Positions 27,632 through 37,612 are shown, numbered from the stretch's first letter. The stretch: 64,000 bases of DNA from Pseudomonas quebecensis (GCF_026410085.1 NZ_CP112866.1:3471001-3535000); one strand, 5' to 3'. Notes: generated from the letters alone by a model not told the origin. Program-made: numbers and translations.

Positions 27632-27994
27632 ATGGGCAAACGTCATCCTAATCTCCCCGCCTGGCAATGGCGCCACTACCCGCAGAACCATCAGCACCCG
27701 ACCAATCTGGCGCTGCATCTGATCGCGGTGCCGCTGTTTATCATCGGGTTTCTGTTGATCGTGTCCGGGGTGTTCAGCCTGAGCGTGGCCAGTTTTGCCG
27801 TAGGAGTGGTCGGTATCCTGGCGGGGTTGGCGTTGCAGCGTCATGGGCATAGCCTGGAAGCTCAGGCCAGTGAGCCGTTCAGTGATCGCAAAGATGCGGT
27901 GCAACGGTTGGTGGTCGAGCAGTTCGTGACCTTTCCGCGCTTTGTGGTAAGCGGCGGCTGGTGGCGTGCCTGGCGGCAGCGCCAGCGGCATTGA
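27632..27994 (+). CDS. DUF962 / Mpo1-like small membrane protein
   Basis: 120-residue protein with two hydrophobic segments (LHLIAVPLFIIGFLLIVSG and ASFAVGVVGILAGLALQ). The H-Y-P-Q-N-H-x-H-P-T-N-L-A-L-H-L-I pattern near the start is typical of DUF962, whose yeast member Mpo1 is an iron-dependent dioxygenase in fatty acid alpha-oxidation. Several histidines (including the R-H-G-H-S after helix 2) could bind metal. Function in bacteria is unproven. GAGGA lies upstream of the ATG. Convergent with the thioesterase gene, three bases apart. Confidence 0.6.
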   Translation: MGKRHPNLPAWQWRHYPQNHQHPTNLALHLIAVPLFIIGFLLIVSGVFSLSVASFAVGVVGILAGLALQRHGHSLEAQASEPFSDRKDAVQRLVVEQFVTFPRFVVSGGWWRAWRQRQRH

Positions 27995-27997
27995 GGA

Positions 27998-28795
27998 TCA
28001 GGCGAACACCGCCACGGTCTGGCGGCTGATGGCGATCAGTTCGCCGGTCGGGCCCCACAGTGCGGCGGCGGCATGGCCGTAGCCGTCGCGGGCGTGTTCG
28101 ATCTTGACGTAGTACTGGCACCAATCAAGGGTCGTGAGCTTCGCCAGCGGCTGGATGAGCTCAATGGTCCAGGTCAGGGTGCTGCCGGGCGCCGGCTTCT
28201 TGAGGTGCGGTAGCAACGCCGGGGGCCAGGCGTCGACCAATGCCAGGATATGCGCTTCGGTCAGCGGCTCCTCTTTCACATCGCCGCGCAGTCGGACCCA
28301 TCCGCCCATCTCGCGGGATTTGTTGCCGGTAAACGGCAGGCCGCCAACGCTCCAGCGCATCGCCAGGTGGCGCATGAATTCAGGGGTCACGCCTTTGATG
28401 TAGGGCAACTCCTGGCAATCGTCCCAGTGTTTGAACGTCGGCGGTGGCTCGCTGGCTACGTCGATTTCCGACTCGCGGGCGCCGCCGAAACTGGCTTGCA
28501 CCAGCGTGGCCACTTCACCGTTCTGCACCACGCGCCCCAGCAACTGGCTGACGGCCTTGCCTTCACGCAGTACTTCGACTTGATAACTGGCGGCGACCTC
28601 AGGCGCCACCGGGCCAACAAACGTCACCGCCAATGAGCGCAAGGGCCTATCGGTGGGAACTTGGGCGCGCAGGGCTTCGTATTGCAAAGCGGCTACCAGG
28701 CCGCCGAAAGTCGCTCGGCCTTGGCCCCAGTCGGCGGGAATCGTCACGTCCAGAGGGTGATGACGGGCAGCGTCGAGCAAATCACTGAAGTGCAT
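27998..28795 (-). CDS. Acyl-CoA thioesterase family protein (double hot-dog, TesB-like)
   Basis: 265 residues forming two hot-dog halves: the first with GQGRATFGGLVAALQYEAL and LRSLAVTFVGPVAPE, the second with LVDAWPPALLP and STLTWTIELIQPL followed by VKIEHARDGYGHAAAALWGPTGELIAISRQ. This matches the TesB-like/4HBT_3 thioesterases that hydrolyse acyl-CoA. Cytosolic, substrate range unknown. Last gene of a probable leftward set after the lipoprotein and CHAD genes, with an 87-base gap from CHAD. Confidence 0.85.
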   Translation of the reverse strand: MHFSDLLDAARHHPLDVTIPADWGQGRATFGGLVAALQYEALRAQVPTDRPLRSLAVTFVGPVAPEVAASYQVEVLREGKAVSQLLGRVVQNGEVATLVQASFGGARESEIDVASEPPPTFKHWDDCQELPYIKGVTPEFMRHLAMRWSVGGLPFTGNKSREMGGWVRLRGDVKEEPLTEAHILALVDAWPPALLPHLKKPAPGSTLTWTIELIQPLAKLTTLDWCQYYVKIEHARDGYGHAAAALWGPTGELIAISRQTVAVFA

Positions 28796-28882
28796 GGTGA
28801 CCTCAAAGCGAGAGACAGAAGGCAGATCTTAACGATCCTGCCTACGCGGTACAGCGCCTATTCCGGCCAAAAACCGGACCGG

Positions 28883-29644
28883 TCAAAAGCAACGCGCGCT
28901 GAGCTTGTCCAACACGCGATCCGACTGGCCCTCGGCTTTGTCCAGGGTGCGCTGCCACACCGCTACACAGGGCTGCAGGTCTACCTGATGGTCGGCCTGG
29001 GCCAACCACTGCAAGCAATCATGCCAGTCGCCAAGCACAGCCTGGGCTTTCTTGAGACGCGGGATGGCATTGGCGGGGAGCTTGTCCAACTGCGGGTACG
29101 CCTCGGCGGCGTAGCGCACGCGTTTGATCAACAAGCGCAGGCGATGCCGATCGTGGCCAGGCTCTTTGAGCGCTGCACCGAGCTTATGCCATTGCTTGGC
29201 CAAGCGCTTTTCGATACGCGCACGCAAACCCTTGAGCAGCTTTTGGTGTCCGGACGCTCGTATGAAGCGCGGAAAAGCGTCCAGTATCTGTAACAACTGC
29301 GCAAGCTCAGGTGATTGAGCCACGTGACGATAGGCATCGGGCTGTGGCCGCAGGCGTCGATCCGCCGCCTCGTGATGACCATGCTGATGCAAATAAGTGG
29401 CGAGCACTTCTCGATCACGCAACGGCGTGGTCAATTGGCCGACCGCCCGCGCTGCGTCCTCCAACTGCTCCACGCCGGGTAAACCGCGCAACGGGCGCAG
29501 CAGGCTGCGCAGCCGGCGCACGGTAGTGCGCAGGTCATGCAGGGCCTCATCGTCGGTGACGGCAGCGAGCCGAGCCTGGCAGCTCAGTAACCCTACTTCC
29601 AGGCCAATGACCTGAGCGACTAACTGATCAACCAACGCTGACAT
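28883..29644 (-). CDS. CHAD domain protein
   Basis: 253-residue helical protein with conserved histidines and basic residues: the D-E-A-L-H-D-L-R-T-T-V-R-R-L-R-S-L motif near residue 33-50 and a second copy, H-R-L-R-L-L-I-K-R-V-R-Y-A-A-E, near 165. CHAD domains bind polyphosphate and are often fused to or beside CYTH triphosphatases. Here it stands alone. ATG at 29644 is used since GGGGAG lies six bases upstream; the preceding GTG codon is less likely. Follows the lipoprotein gene by 55 bases on the same strand. Confidence 0.88.
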   Translation of the reverse strand: MSALVDQLVAQVIGLEVGLLSCQARLAAVTDDEALHDLRTTVRRLRSLLRPLRGLPGVEQLEDAARAVGQLTTPLRDREVLATYLHQHGHHEAADRRLRPQPDAYRHVAQSPELAQLLQILDAFPRFIRASGHQKLLKGLRARIEKRLAKQWHKLGAALKEPGHDRHRLRLLIKRVRYAAEAYPQLDKLPANAIPRLKKAQAVLGDWHDCLQWLAQADHQVDLQPCVAVWQRTLDKAEGQSDRVLDKLSARCF

Positions 29645-29699
29645 CACTGACTCCCCTGAAAAGGTATGTTTCCTGACGGCTCAAGATGCGCGGTGCGGA

Positions 29700-29978
29700 T
29701 CAACGGCCGGCGCGTGATTCACGAATATAGAAGCGTGCTTTTTCGGCCTTGTTGGCACAACCTTCAAACGCTTCGAATTGCTGCTGGGTTTTCGCGCCGG
29801 TCAACAGCGACAAGGCTTTGGAATAGCTCACGGTGCCGGCGAAACCTTCGGCCTTGGCCAGGTCCAGTTCTTTCCAGGCGGCATCCAATTGCGACCCGCA
29901 GCTGTCGCGGTAGGCGGTTTTCCCGGCACAACCGGCCAGGGCCAGCACGATCACAGGTACACACATCCAGGCTTTCAT
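29700..29978 (-). CDS. Small lipoprotein of unknown function
   Basis: 92 residues with a signal peptide and lipobox L-A-G-C at 14-17 (lipidated C17). The remainder (Y-R-D-S-C-G-S-Q-L-D-A-A-W-K-E-L-D, then an E-G-F-A-G-T-V-S-Y-S-K-A-L-S-L-L segment) is helical with two further cysteines (C27, C74) that could pair. No family assigned; residue +2 is alanine, so outer membrane sorting is expected. GAGG lies eight bases before the ATG at 29976-29978. A longer frame to 30197 overlaps the patatin gene leader and is rejected. Confidence 0.7.
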   Translation of the reverse strand: MKAWMCVPVIVLALAGCAGKTAYRDSCGSQLDAAWKELDLAKAEGFAGTVSYSKALSLLTGAKTQQQFEAFEGCANKAEKARFYIRESRAGR

Positions 29979-30195
29979 TGATGACACCTCAAAAGGAAGA
30001 AACAGTCGTAGGGAGTAGACGTTGCCCACGGGGAAAAGTGCCTTGTCCACCAAGGGGAAATCACGCCCGCCGATTGCCAGAGCATACCCGAGCGGCGTGA
30101 CTATTCTGGAAAAATTGTGCAGGTCGGCGCCGAGCATTGAAGCGGCCCCCTCAATAGGTGCATTGTGGGCGTCTGCGTTGGAAAGGACATGGACC

Positions 30196-31233
30196 ATGAA
30201 GAAACGTGTTGCCCTGGTGCTGGGCTCCGGCGGAGCCCGTGGCTACGCCCATATCGGCGTCATCGAGGAGATCGAGCGGCGCGGCTATGACATCGCGTGT
30301 ATCGCCGGATGTTCCATGGGGGCCGTGGTGGGTGGCATCTACGCCGCCGGCAAGCTGGACGAATATCGCCGCTGGATCGAAAGCCTGGATTACCTGGATG
30401 TGCTGCGCCTGGTGGATGTGAGTTTTCGCCTGGGGGCGATCCGCGGCGAGAAGGTCTTCGGGCAGATTCGCAAGATCGTCGGCGAACTGAATATCGAAGA
30501 GCTGCGCATCCCCTACACCGCCGTCGCCACCGATCTCACCAACCAGCAGGAAATCTGGTTCCAGGAAGGTTGCCTGCATCAGGCCATGCGCGCCTCGGCG
30601 GCGATTCCCAGCCTGTTCACACCGGTGATGCAAGGCAACCGCATGCTGGTGGACGGTGGCCTGCTCAACCCGTTACCGATCGTACCCGTCGTCTCGAGCC
30701 ACTGCGACTTGATCATCGCCGTCAACCTCAACGCGACCAACCAGAAGCACTATCAGCTGCCGGTCATTCCTCGCCCGCCGGCGTTCAAGAGTCGTTTCAA
30801 CAGCCTGGCCAAGTCACTGGGCTCGCACTTGCCCTTTCGCCGCAAACAGGCCGAGCAGTTAATGAAGCTTGAACAGGAAGCGCTGCAGGCCCAGGCAGCG
30901 GATATCAATCCGTGGCTGGAGTCGGCCGAACCCGAATCGCAGCAACCGGCCGCCGCGCCGGAAAAACCCGGTGCGCCGAAGTCGGCGACCGGATCTTTCA
31001 TCATCGATAATGTCGGCCCGGCGTCGCTGCTGGACCTGATCAACCAGAGCTTCGAGGTGATGCAAACGTCGCTGGCCCAGTACAAAATCGCCGGCTATCC
31101 GCCGGATGTGCTGATCAACGTGCCCAAGCGGGTGTGTCGTTTTTTTGAGTTCTACAAGGCACCGGAGTTGATCGCCCTTGGGCGGGAGATTGCCAGCGAC
31201 ACGCTGGATCGGTACGAGAGTGAACAGCCTTGA
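30196..31233 (+). CDS. Patatin-like phospholipase (RssA-like)
   Basis: 345 residues with a complete patatin domain. Oxyanion loop G-S-G-G-A-R-G near 10-16, nucleophile elbow G-C-S-M-G with S40, catalytic aspartate D153 in D-G-G. No signal peptide, so cytosolic or peripheral; predicted lipid acyl hydrolase. A C-terminal part (about 250-345) holds a proline-rich linker followed by LLDLINQSFEVMQTSLAQYKI and a terminal helix, as in RssA-like proteins of pseudomonads. AAGGA is eight bases upstream of the ATG at 30196. Divergent from the lipoprotein gene. Confidence 0.88.
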   Translation: MKKRVALVLGSGGARGYAHIGVIEEIERRGYDIACIAGCSMGAVVGGIYAAGKLDEYRRWIESLDYLDVLRLVDVSFRLGAIRGEKVFGQIRKIVGELNIEELRIPYTAVATDLTNQQEIWFQEGCLHQAMRASAAIPSLFTPVMQGNRMLVDGGLLNPLPIVPVVSSHCDLIIAVNLNATNQKHYQLPVIPRPPAFKSRFNSLAKSLGSHLPFRRKQAEQLMKLEQEALQAQAADINPWLESAEPESQQPAAAPEKPGAPKSATGSFIIDNVGPASLLDLINQSFEVMQTSLAQYKIAGYPPDVLINVPKRVCRFFEFYKAPELIALGREIASDTLDRYESEQP

Positions 31234-31271
31234 AGGCGCCGGAGTCAGGCTTGTCCTGGTGAGCACGCTTG

Positions 31272-31318
31272 TTGTGGTGAGCAGGCTTGCCCTGCGCTGG
31301 GCTGCGAAGCGGCCCCAC
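31272..31318. repeat. REP-like element between patatin gene and kdpE
   Basis: TGTGGTGAGCAGGCTTGCCCTGCGC followed by TGGGCTGCGAAGCGGCCCCA is the common Pseudomonas REP pattern, with an internal hairpin GCAGGCTTGCCCTGC. It lies between convergent genes (ends at 31233 and 31398), where such elements usually act as transcript ends or stabilisers. Confidence 0.6.
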
Positions 31319-31397
31319 TTCAGACAATGTGGTTTACCCGACAAACCAAGGCGCCTGGATTTGGGGCATACCCTCTACTCAAACGCCGGAAACATAT

Positions 31398-32087
31398 TTA
31401 CGCCCCCAGCAACCGATACCCCACCCCGGCCTCGGTCACAATAAACCTCGGCTGCGTCGGGTCATCCGCCAATTTCTGGCGCAGATGGCCCACCACGATG
31501 CGCAGGTAGTGGCTGTCTTCGGTATGGGTCGGGCCCCAGATGTCCTTGAGCAGTTGTTGCTGGGTAATCACCCGACCGGGGTGGCGCGCCAGTTGCGCCA
31601 GCACCGCGTATTCCTTGCGGGTCAGCGCCACTTCGGCGCCGTCCAGCAGCACGCGGCGATAGGCCAGATCGACGGTCAACGGGCCGAAGCACAACGCGGC
31701 TTCCTGCGCCTCACCCGCCGGGGCCTGGCGCAACAGTGCACGTATCCGCGCGAGAAATTCCTGGATGCCAAAGGGCTTGGTCACATAGTCATTGGCGCCG
31801 CCGTCGAGGGCTTCGACCTTCTGCCCTTCGCTGGCGCGTACCGACAGCACCAGCACCGGCACCGTCGACCATTCACGGAATTCGCGCAGCACTTGCTGAC
31901 CATCCATATCCGGCAGCCCCAGATCCAGCACCAGCAAGTCCGGCTTGCTCAGCGCCGCCTGGGCCAGGCCTTCGTTGCCGGTACCGGCCTCGATCACTTT
32001 GTAGCCCTGGGAGGCCAGGCTGATGCGCAGGAACTTGCGGATCTGCGGTTCGTCATCAATGACCAAAATCGTCGCGGTCTGGCTCAT
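31398..32087 (-). CDS. kdpE: Response regulator KdpE
   Basis: 229-residue OmpR-type regulator of the potassium transporter operon. Receiver domain with acidic pair D11-D12 and phosphoacceptor D55 (L-L-V-L-D), the conserved lysine in V-T-K-P-F-G, then a C-terminal winged helix (A-L-T-R-K-E-Y-A-V-L, R-V-I-T-Q-Q-Q-L-L, Y-L-R-I-V-V-G-H-L-R-Q-K-L). Starts 37 bases after kdpD and is transcribed with it. Activates kdpFABC when K+ is scarce. Confidence 0.96.
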   Translation of the reverse strand: MSQTATILVIDDEPQIRKFLRISLASQGYKVIEAGTGNEGLAQAALSKPDLLVLDLGLPDMDGQQVLREFREWSTVPVLVLSVRASEGQKVEALDGGANDYVTKPFGIQEFLARIRALLRQAPAGEAQEAALCFGPLTVDLAYRRVLLDGAEVALTRKEYAVLAQLARHPGRVITQQQLLKDIWGPTHTEDSHYLRIVVGHLRQKLADDPTQPRFIVTEAGVGYRLLGA

Positions 32088-32124
32088 GGTGTTCCATCAA
32101 AATCCGGGGAGAAAACAGGGTAGC

Positions 32125-34776
32125 TCACGGCTCACGCTCCAGGCCAGGCTGGGTGGGCAGCGGCAGGTACAGACTGATGCAGGTGCCGCGCCCGTCGATG
32201 CCGTCGCCAACGCGAATATGCCCACCGTGCGCGCCAACCATCCCCTGGCAGATCGCCAGGCCCAGGCCAGTGCCCTGCCCGCCGCGATCACCGCGCGCAG
32301 CGGTGTAGAACATATCGAAAATTTTCGTGCGCTCCTCCTCGGGAATCCCCGGCCCTTCGTCAGCCACGGCGAAAAACAGCTGGTTGTCCAAGACCCCGGC
32401 CTTCAATTGCAGGCGCCCGTGGGGCGGTGAAAAGCGCGCAGCGTTTTCCAGCACATTGACCAGCGCCTGTTCGATCAACGCCGCGTGCACATACAGCAGC
32501 GGCAACTCCGGCGGCACATCGGTGCTCACCTGCAACGGCGCCAGCACCGCGCGCAGACGGCCCAGGGCGCTGCCGACGATATCGCCCGGCGACACCCAAT
32601 CGCGCGCCAATTTGAGCGCGCCGTGGCCCAGGCGCGTCATATCCAACAGGTTCTGGATATAGCGGTCGAGGCGCTCGGCCTCATCGCGGGTGCCCTCAAG
32701 CAGTTCGAGACGATCTTCCAGGGGGATGGCCTCGCCCAGCGCCAACAGGCTGTCGATGCTGCCGCGCATGGACGTCAACGGCGTGCGCAAATCGTGGGAC
32801 ACCGAGGCGAGCAAGGCGCTGCGCAGTTGTTCGGTTTCCCCGTGCAGTCGTGCGGACTCCAGCTCCTGCGCCAATTGGGCGCGGGCCAACGCCTGGGCCA
32901 GGGGTTGACTCAAGGCCGTGAGCAGGCGACGGCGTTGGCCGCTCAACTCAAGGCCGGGTTTAGCGCTGACGCCCAGCAAACCCAGCGGCCCCTCCTCCCC
33001 CGACAGCGGCCACCACCACCAACGCCCGAACGGCAAGGTGCCGGTGCCCATGCCCGCCGGCTGGTCGTGTTGCCAGGCCCAGTCGGCGGCGGCGCGTTCA
33101 GCTTCGGTGAACGTCAGCGGGCCACCGTTCTCCACCGTCCAGCCGCCCTGACCGTCGCGATTGACCAGGCACAAGTCCAGATCGCTCCAGCCCTCCAAGT
33201 GATGCGCGGCCGCGCTGATTACCGCCTGGCGGTCGGTGGCGGCGGTGAGTTTGCGTGACAGGTCGAGCAGTTCGCTGGTCTCTTCCTGGGTATCGCGCAA
33301 GGCTTGCAGTTGCCGGCGCTGGCGCGCGGCGAGGTTGCCGGTGAGCGCCGCCATGAGCAGGAAAAACAACAGGGTCAACACGTCTTCTTCACGCTGGATA
33401 GCAAATGAGAAGTTCGGCGGAATAAACAGAAAGTCATAGGTCAGGAACGACAACGCCGCGCACACCAGGGACGGTCCCAGGCTGCTGCGTACCGCCACCA
33501 GCAACACCGCCGCGAGGAACACCAGCGAAATATTCGGCAGCGGCAACACACTGGACACCGCCCACGCCACGCCAGCGGCCACCAGGGTGGCGAACACCGC
33601 CAGGGCGTAATCGAACCACACCAGGCCGCGCACTTCCGGTAGACGTGGCGCAGCCGGGGTATCGTCGCTGTCGAGCACGTTGATTTCCAGGCCCCGGGCA
33701 TTGCGCAGCAGCCGTGCGGCCAGGCCGCCCCCGAACACCTGGCGATGCCAACGTCTGCGCGACTGCCCCACCAGCAGCAGGCTGGCGCGACGCTCGGCGG
33801 CGTGCTGGATCAAGGTCTTGGCCACCTCGCCGGCGCGCAACAGCACCACCTCCCCGCCCAGCCGCTCGGCCAATTGCTGGGCGTTTTGCAGGCGCAGGCG
33901 CGATTGTTCGTCCCGTGCGCGACCGTTGTCGATGTGCACCAGGCTCCACGGCAGATGCCGACGCTGCGCCACGCGGCTGGCGTGCCGCACCAGGCGTTCG
34001 GCCTGGGCATCGCCATCCACGCCCACCAGCAAACGCCCGCGCACCGCTGGCGCGGCCTGGCCGAGTTGGCGGTAGCCCTGGGCCAGGTCGTCGTCGACGT
34101 GGGCCGCGGCGGTCTGCATCGCCAACTCGCGCAGCGCCATCAGATTGGTCTGGGTGAAGAACGCATCGATGGCCGCGCGCGCCTGCTCCGGCACGTAGAC
34201 CTTGCCGTCGCGCAGGCGCTCGAGCAGTTCGCGGGACGGCAGGTCGATCAGCAGCAGTTCGTCGGCCTCCTGCAACACCCAGTCCGGCAGGGTTTCACGC
34301 ACCTGCACGCCGGTGATGCCGCGCACCTGGTCGTTGAGGCTTTCCAGGTGCTGGACGTTAACCGTGGTGAACACGTCGATACCGGCGGCCAGCAGTTCCT
34401 GGATGTCCTGCCAGCGTTTTTCATGGCGGCTGCCGGGGGCGTTGCTGTGGGCCAGCTCGTCCACCAGCACCAGTTTGGGCCTGGCCGCGAGCAGGCCGTC
34501 GAGGTCCATTTCTTCAAGTGTCACGCCACGGTACTCGCGGCGCACCAAGGGTTGCTGCGGCAGGCCACCGAGCAAGGCTTCGGTTTCGGCGCGGCCGTGG
34601 GTTTCGACCACACCGGCGATCAATTTCACGCCCTGGCGCAGCTGGGTATGGGCGGCCTGGAGCATTGCGTAGGTCTTGCCCACACCCGGCGCGGCCCCAA
34701 GAAAGACTTTGAGCCGGCCACGGCCGTCCCGGGGCAGATCGGCTAACAGGGCGTCGGCGCGGCCGGAGTCGCTCAT
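32125..34776 (-). CDS. kdpD: Sensor histidine kinase KdpD
   Basis: 883-residue potassium sensor. N-terminal KdpD domain with P-loop G-A-A-P-G-V-G-K-T near 27-35; a Usp-like domain (about 245-365); four closely spaced membrane helices of the DUF4118 type (about 400-490); a GAF-like region; then HisKA with H661 (V-S-H-D-L-R-T-P-L) and HATPase with N777 (N-V-L-E-N-A) and G-x-G boxes. Phosphorylates KdpE. A REP pair separates it from kdpC, 125 bases upstream, so a separate transcript end or promoter may exist there. Confidence 0.96.
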   Translation of the reverse strand: MSDSGRADALLADLPRDGRGRLKVFLGAAPGVGKTYAMLQAAHTQLRQGVKLIAGVVETHGRAETEALLGGLPQQPLVRREYRGVTLEEMDLDGLLAARPKLVLVDELAHSNAPGSRHEKRWQDIQELLAAGIDVFTTVNVQHLESLNDQVRGITGVQVRETLPDWVLQEADELLLIDLPSRELLERLRDGKVYVPEQARAAIDAFFTQTNLMALRELAMQTAAAHVDDDLAQGYRQLGQAAPAVRGRLLVGVDGDAQAERLVRHASRVAQRRHLPWSLVHIDNGRARDEQSRLRLQNAQQLAERLGGEVVLLRAGEVAKTLIQHAAERRASLLLVGQSRRRWHRQVFGGGLAARLLRNARGLEINVLDSDDTPAAPRLPEVRGLVWFDYALAVFATLVAAGVAWAVSSVLPLPNISLVFLAAVLLVAVRSSLGPSLVCAALSFLTYDFLFIPPNFSFAIQREEDVLTLLFFLLMAALTGNLAARQRRQLQALRDTQEETSELLDLSRKLTAATDRQAVISAAAHHLEGWSDLDLCLVNRDGQGGWTVENGGPLTFTEAERAAADWAWQHDQPAGMGTGTLPFGRWWWWPLSGEEGPLGLLGVSAKPGLELSGQRRRLLTALSQPLAQALARAQLAQELESARLHGETEQLRSALLASVSHDLRTPLTSMRGSIDSLLALGEAIPLEDRLELLEGTRDEAERLDRYIQNLLDMTRLGHGALKLARDWVSPGDIVGSALGRLRAVLAPLQVSTDVPPELPLLYVHAALIEQALVNVLENAARFSPPHGRLQLKAGVLDNQLFFAVADEGPGIPEEERTKIFDMFYTAARGDRGGQGTGLGLAICQGMVGAHGGHIRVGDGIDGRGTCISLYLPLPTQPGLEREP

Positions 34777-34816
34777 GCTCGTTGGTTCCTTACGGTGTTT
34801 ATTGGTTGCGCTTCAG

Positions 34817-34892
34817 GCCGCCTTCACGGGCAAGCCCGCTCCCACATTTGAAATGCATACTCCTGTGGAAGCGGGCTTGCCCGCGAAGGCGG
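34817..34892. repeat. REPIN-like inverted REP pair between kdpC and kdpD
   Basis: Left copy GCCGCCTTCACGGGCAAGCC continuing CGCTCCCACA, right copy TGTGGAAGCGGGCTTGCCCG continuing CGAAGGCGG, in inverted orientation about 17 bases apart. This is the REPIN organisation known from P. fluorescens genomes. It sits inside an operon and can form a large hairpin that may separate kdpFABC from kdpDE mRNA. Confidence 0.8.
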
Positions 34893-34901
34893 TTTCACTG
34901 C

Positions 34902-35447
34902 TTACAATTTTTCCAGGGCCATGTTCAATGCCAACACATTCACCACCGGCGGGCCCACCAGCGGGCTTTCGATGTGTTCATCCAGCAACCGCTGCAACGT
35001 GGCCACCGGCACGTTCCGCGCCGCCGCCACGCGCGCCAGTTGATAGGTAATCGCCTGCGGTGGCAAGTGTGGATCAAGTCCGCTGCCAGAGGTCGTCAGC
35101 GAGGCCAATGGCACCGGCCCCTGGCTGGGCACCAACTGTTTAGTGGCATCGTCGAAGACGCGCGCAGCCAACGCCGGGTTGCTCGGCCCGAGGTTGCTGG
35201 CGCTGCTCGACACCGTGGCAAAAGCGCCGGCGGACGGACGCGGGTGGAACCAGCTGTCACCGGTAAATTCCTGGGCGATCAGGCTGGAACCGCGCACTTT
35301 GCCGCTGGCGTCGCGCACCAGGCTGCCGTTGGCCTGGTCGGGGAATGCCAGCTGGGCCACGCCGGTGACCACCAACGGGTAAGCGATGCCGGTGATCAGA
35401 GTCATCAGAACCAACAGGCTGATGGCTGGGCGAATGGTAGGGGTCAT
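34902..35447 (-). CDS. kdpC: Potassium-transporting ATPase KdpC subunit
   Basis: 181-residue accessory subunit that raises ATP affinity of the Kdp complex. One N-terminal membrane helix (about 8-30, [20 protein letters not shown]), then a periplasmic domain with the family segments [30 protein letters not shown] and [16 protein letters not shown] at 35447 is preferred over the one two codons earlier because GAGG is eight bases upstream. Follows kdpB after 92 bases. Confidence 0.95.
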   Translation of the reverse strand: MTPTIRPAISLLVLMTLITGIAYPLVVTGVAQLAFPDQANGSLVRDASGKVRGSSLIAQEFTGDSWFHPRPSAGAFATVSSSASNLGPSNPALAARVFDDATKQLVPSQGPVPLASLTTSGSGLDPHLPPQAITYQLARVAAARNVPVATLQRLLDEHIESPLVGPPVVNVLALNMALEKL

Positions 35448-35539
35448 GTTCATATCCTCAATCAGTTGAGAAACCCGGTGGTGAGGGCGCCGGGGCCGCT
35501 GCCCGAGCAAGCGCCCTCACCACGCAAACAGGCTTGGAG

Positions 35540-37597
35540 TTACACCAGGTGCAAGGCGGTCAGCAGCATGTCGATGGCCTTGATGCCCACGAACGGCACC
35601 AGAATCCCGCCCAGCCCGTAGATCAACAGATTGCGGCGCAGCAAGGCCGCCGCACTCGCCGCCTGCACCCGTACACCGCGCAGTGCCAGCGGGATCAGCA
35701 CCACGATAATCAGTGCATTGAACACAATCGCCGACAGGATCGCGCTCTGCGGGCTCTGCAGGTGCATCACGTTGAGCACGCCCAGTTGCGGGTAGATCGA
35801 GGCAAACAACGCCGGCAGGATCGCGAAATATTTGGCCACGTCGTTGGCGATGGAAAACGTGGTCAGCGCGCCGCGGGTCACCAGCAGTTCCTTGCCGATC
35901 TGCACCACGTCCAGCAACTTGGTGGGGTCGCTGTCGAGGTCGACCATGTTGGCGGCCTCGCGGGCGGCCTGGGTGCCGTCGTTCATGGCCATGCCGACAT
36001 CCGCCTGAGCCAGCGCCGGGGCGTCGTTGGCGCCGTCGCCGCACATCGCAACCAGGCGACCGTCGTTCTGCTCATGGCGAATGCGCGCGAGTTTTTTCTC
36101 CGGAGTGGCTTCGGCGAGGACGTCATCCACGCCGGCTTCGGCGGCAATCGCGGCGGCGGTCAGCGGGTTGTCGCCGGTGACCATCACGGTGCGAATCCCC
36201 AGCTTGCGCAGCTCGGCGAAACGTTCACGGATACCCGGTTTGACCACGTCCTTGAGGTGAATCGCGCCGAGCAATTTGCCATCGGCACACACCAGCAAAG
36301 GCGTGCCGCCGCTCTGGGCGATCTTGTCGATCTCCCGCGACATGGCCGGTTGCAGGTCGCCGCGTTGCTGGCCGATAAACGCCAGCAGCGAATCCACCGC
36401 GCCTTTGCGGAACACGCGGCCTTGGTAGTCGACACCGGACAAGCGGGTTTCGGCGCTGAACGGCACGCCGGTCAGTTCATCCGGGGTCGGTTCAGCCTGT
36501 GGGTGCAGGGCGCGCAGGTATTCGACGATGGATTTGCCTTCCGCGGTGTCATCCGCCAGGGACGCCAGCAGCGCGCCCTCGGCCAGCTCGCGGCCGCTTA
36601 CGCCAGGCGCCGCCAGCACGGCCGCGCAACGACGGTTACCGAACGTGATGGTGCCGGTCTTGTCCAGCAGCAGCACATGCACGTCCCCCGCCGCTTCCAC
36701 GGCGCGGCCGGACTTGGCGATCACGTTCAGACGCACCAGACGGTCCATGCCGGCGATGCCGATGGCCGACAACAAACCGCCAATGGTCGTAGGAATCAGC
36801 GTCACCAGCAGTGCGACCAGGAACACCAGAGGCAAGCTGCCATTGGCGAAGTGGGCGAACGGCTGCAGCGTCACCACCACCAGCAGGAAGATCAGGGTCA
36901 GGCCGATCAGCAGGATGTCCAGCGCGACTTCGTTGGGAGTTTTCTGGCGTTTGGCGCCTTCCACCAGCGCGATCATGCGGTCCAGTGTGGACTCGCCGGG
37001 GTTGGCGGTGATCCGCACCAGCAGCCAGTCGGAAACCAGCCGCGTGTTGCCGGTCACAGCCGAACGGTCGCCGCCGGACTCACGGATCACCGGCGCGGAT
37101 TCGCCGGTGATCGCCGCTTCATTGACCGCCGCGATGCCTTCGATAACCTCACCGTCACCGGGGATCATCTCCCCGGCGGCAACGCGCACCACATCGCCTT
37201 TACGCAAGCTGGTGGCCGGCACGACCTTGAAGCTGCCATCGGCTTCCTTGCGCCGCGCGCTGAGCCCTTCACTGCCGGCCTTGAGGCTGTCGGCGCGGGC
37301 CTTGCCACGCCCTTCGGCCAAGGCTTCGGCGAAGTTGGCAAACAACACGGTGAACCATAGCCACACGGCGATTTGCACGGCGACGAACGTGGGCACCGCC
37401 GTGTCCGGCACGAAGCACAGTACCGTGGTGAGGATCGCCGTGAGTTCCACCACCAGCATGACCGGCGAGCGTTGCAGTTGACGCGGATCCAGCTTGACGA
37501 AGGACTGCACCAGCGCCGGGCGCCACAGCGCGGAGATGGCGGTTTTGGCCGGCTCCTGGGGTTTGACCGGGGCGGCATTTTTTACAGGCATATTCAT
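35540..37597 (-). CDS. kdpB: Potassium-transporting P-type ATPase KdpB
   Basis: 685-residue catalytic subunit (E. coli 682). Phosphorylated aspartate in D-K-T-G-T at about residue 312, T-G-E-S actuator motif near 165, hinge [12 protein letters not shown], and membrane helices at the expected places. Hydrolyses ATP to drive K+ through KdpA. The start is ambiguous among three ATGs (37603, 37597, 37591); 37597 puts AAGGG eight bases upstream. Separated from kdpA by 15 bases. Confidence 0.96.
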   Translation of the reverse strand: MNMPVKNAAPVKPQEPAKTAISALWRPALVQSFVKLDPRQLQRSPVMLVVELTAILTTVLCFVPDTAVPTFVAVQIAVWLWFTVLFANFAEALAEGRGKARADSLKAGSEGLSARRKEADGSFKVVPATSLRKGDVVRVAAGEMIPGDGEVIEGIAAVNEAAITGESAPVIRESGGDRSAVTGNTRLVSDWLLVRITANPGESTLDRMIALVEGAKRQKTPNEVALDILLIGLTLIFLLVVVTLQPFAHFANGSLPLVFLVALLVTLIPTTIGGLLSAIGIAGMDRLVRLNVIAKSGRAVEAAGDVHVLLLDKTGTITFGNRRCAAVLAAPGVSGRELAEGALLASLADDTAEGKSIVEYLRALHPQAEPTPDELTGVPFSAETRLSGVDYQGRVFRKGAVDSLLAFIGQQRGDLQPAMSREIDKIAQSGGTPLLVCADGKLLGAIHLKDVVKPGIRERFAELRKLGIRTVMVTGDNPLTAAAIAAEAGVDDVLAEATPEKKLARIRHEQNDGRLVAMCGDGANDAPALAQADVGMAMNDGTQAAREAANMVDLDSDPTKLLDVVQIGKELLVTRGALTTFSIANDVAKYFAILPALFASIYPQLGVLNVMHLQSPQSAILSAIVFNALIIVVLIPLALRGVRVQAASAAALLRRNLLIYGLGGILVPFVGIKAIDMLLTALHLV

Positions 37598-37612
37598 TTT
37601 CATATCCCTTTT

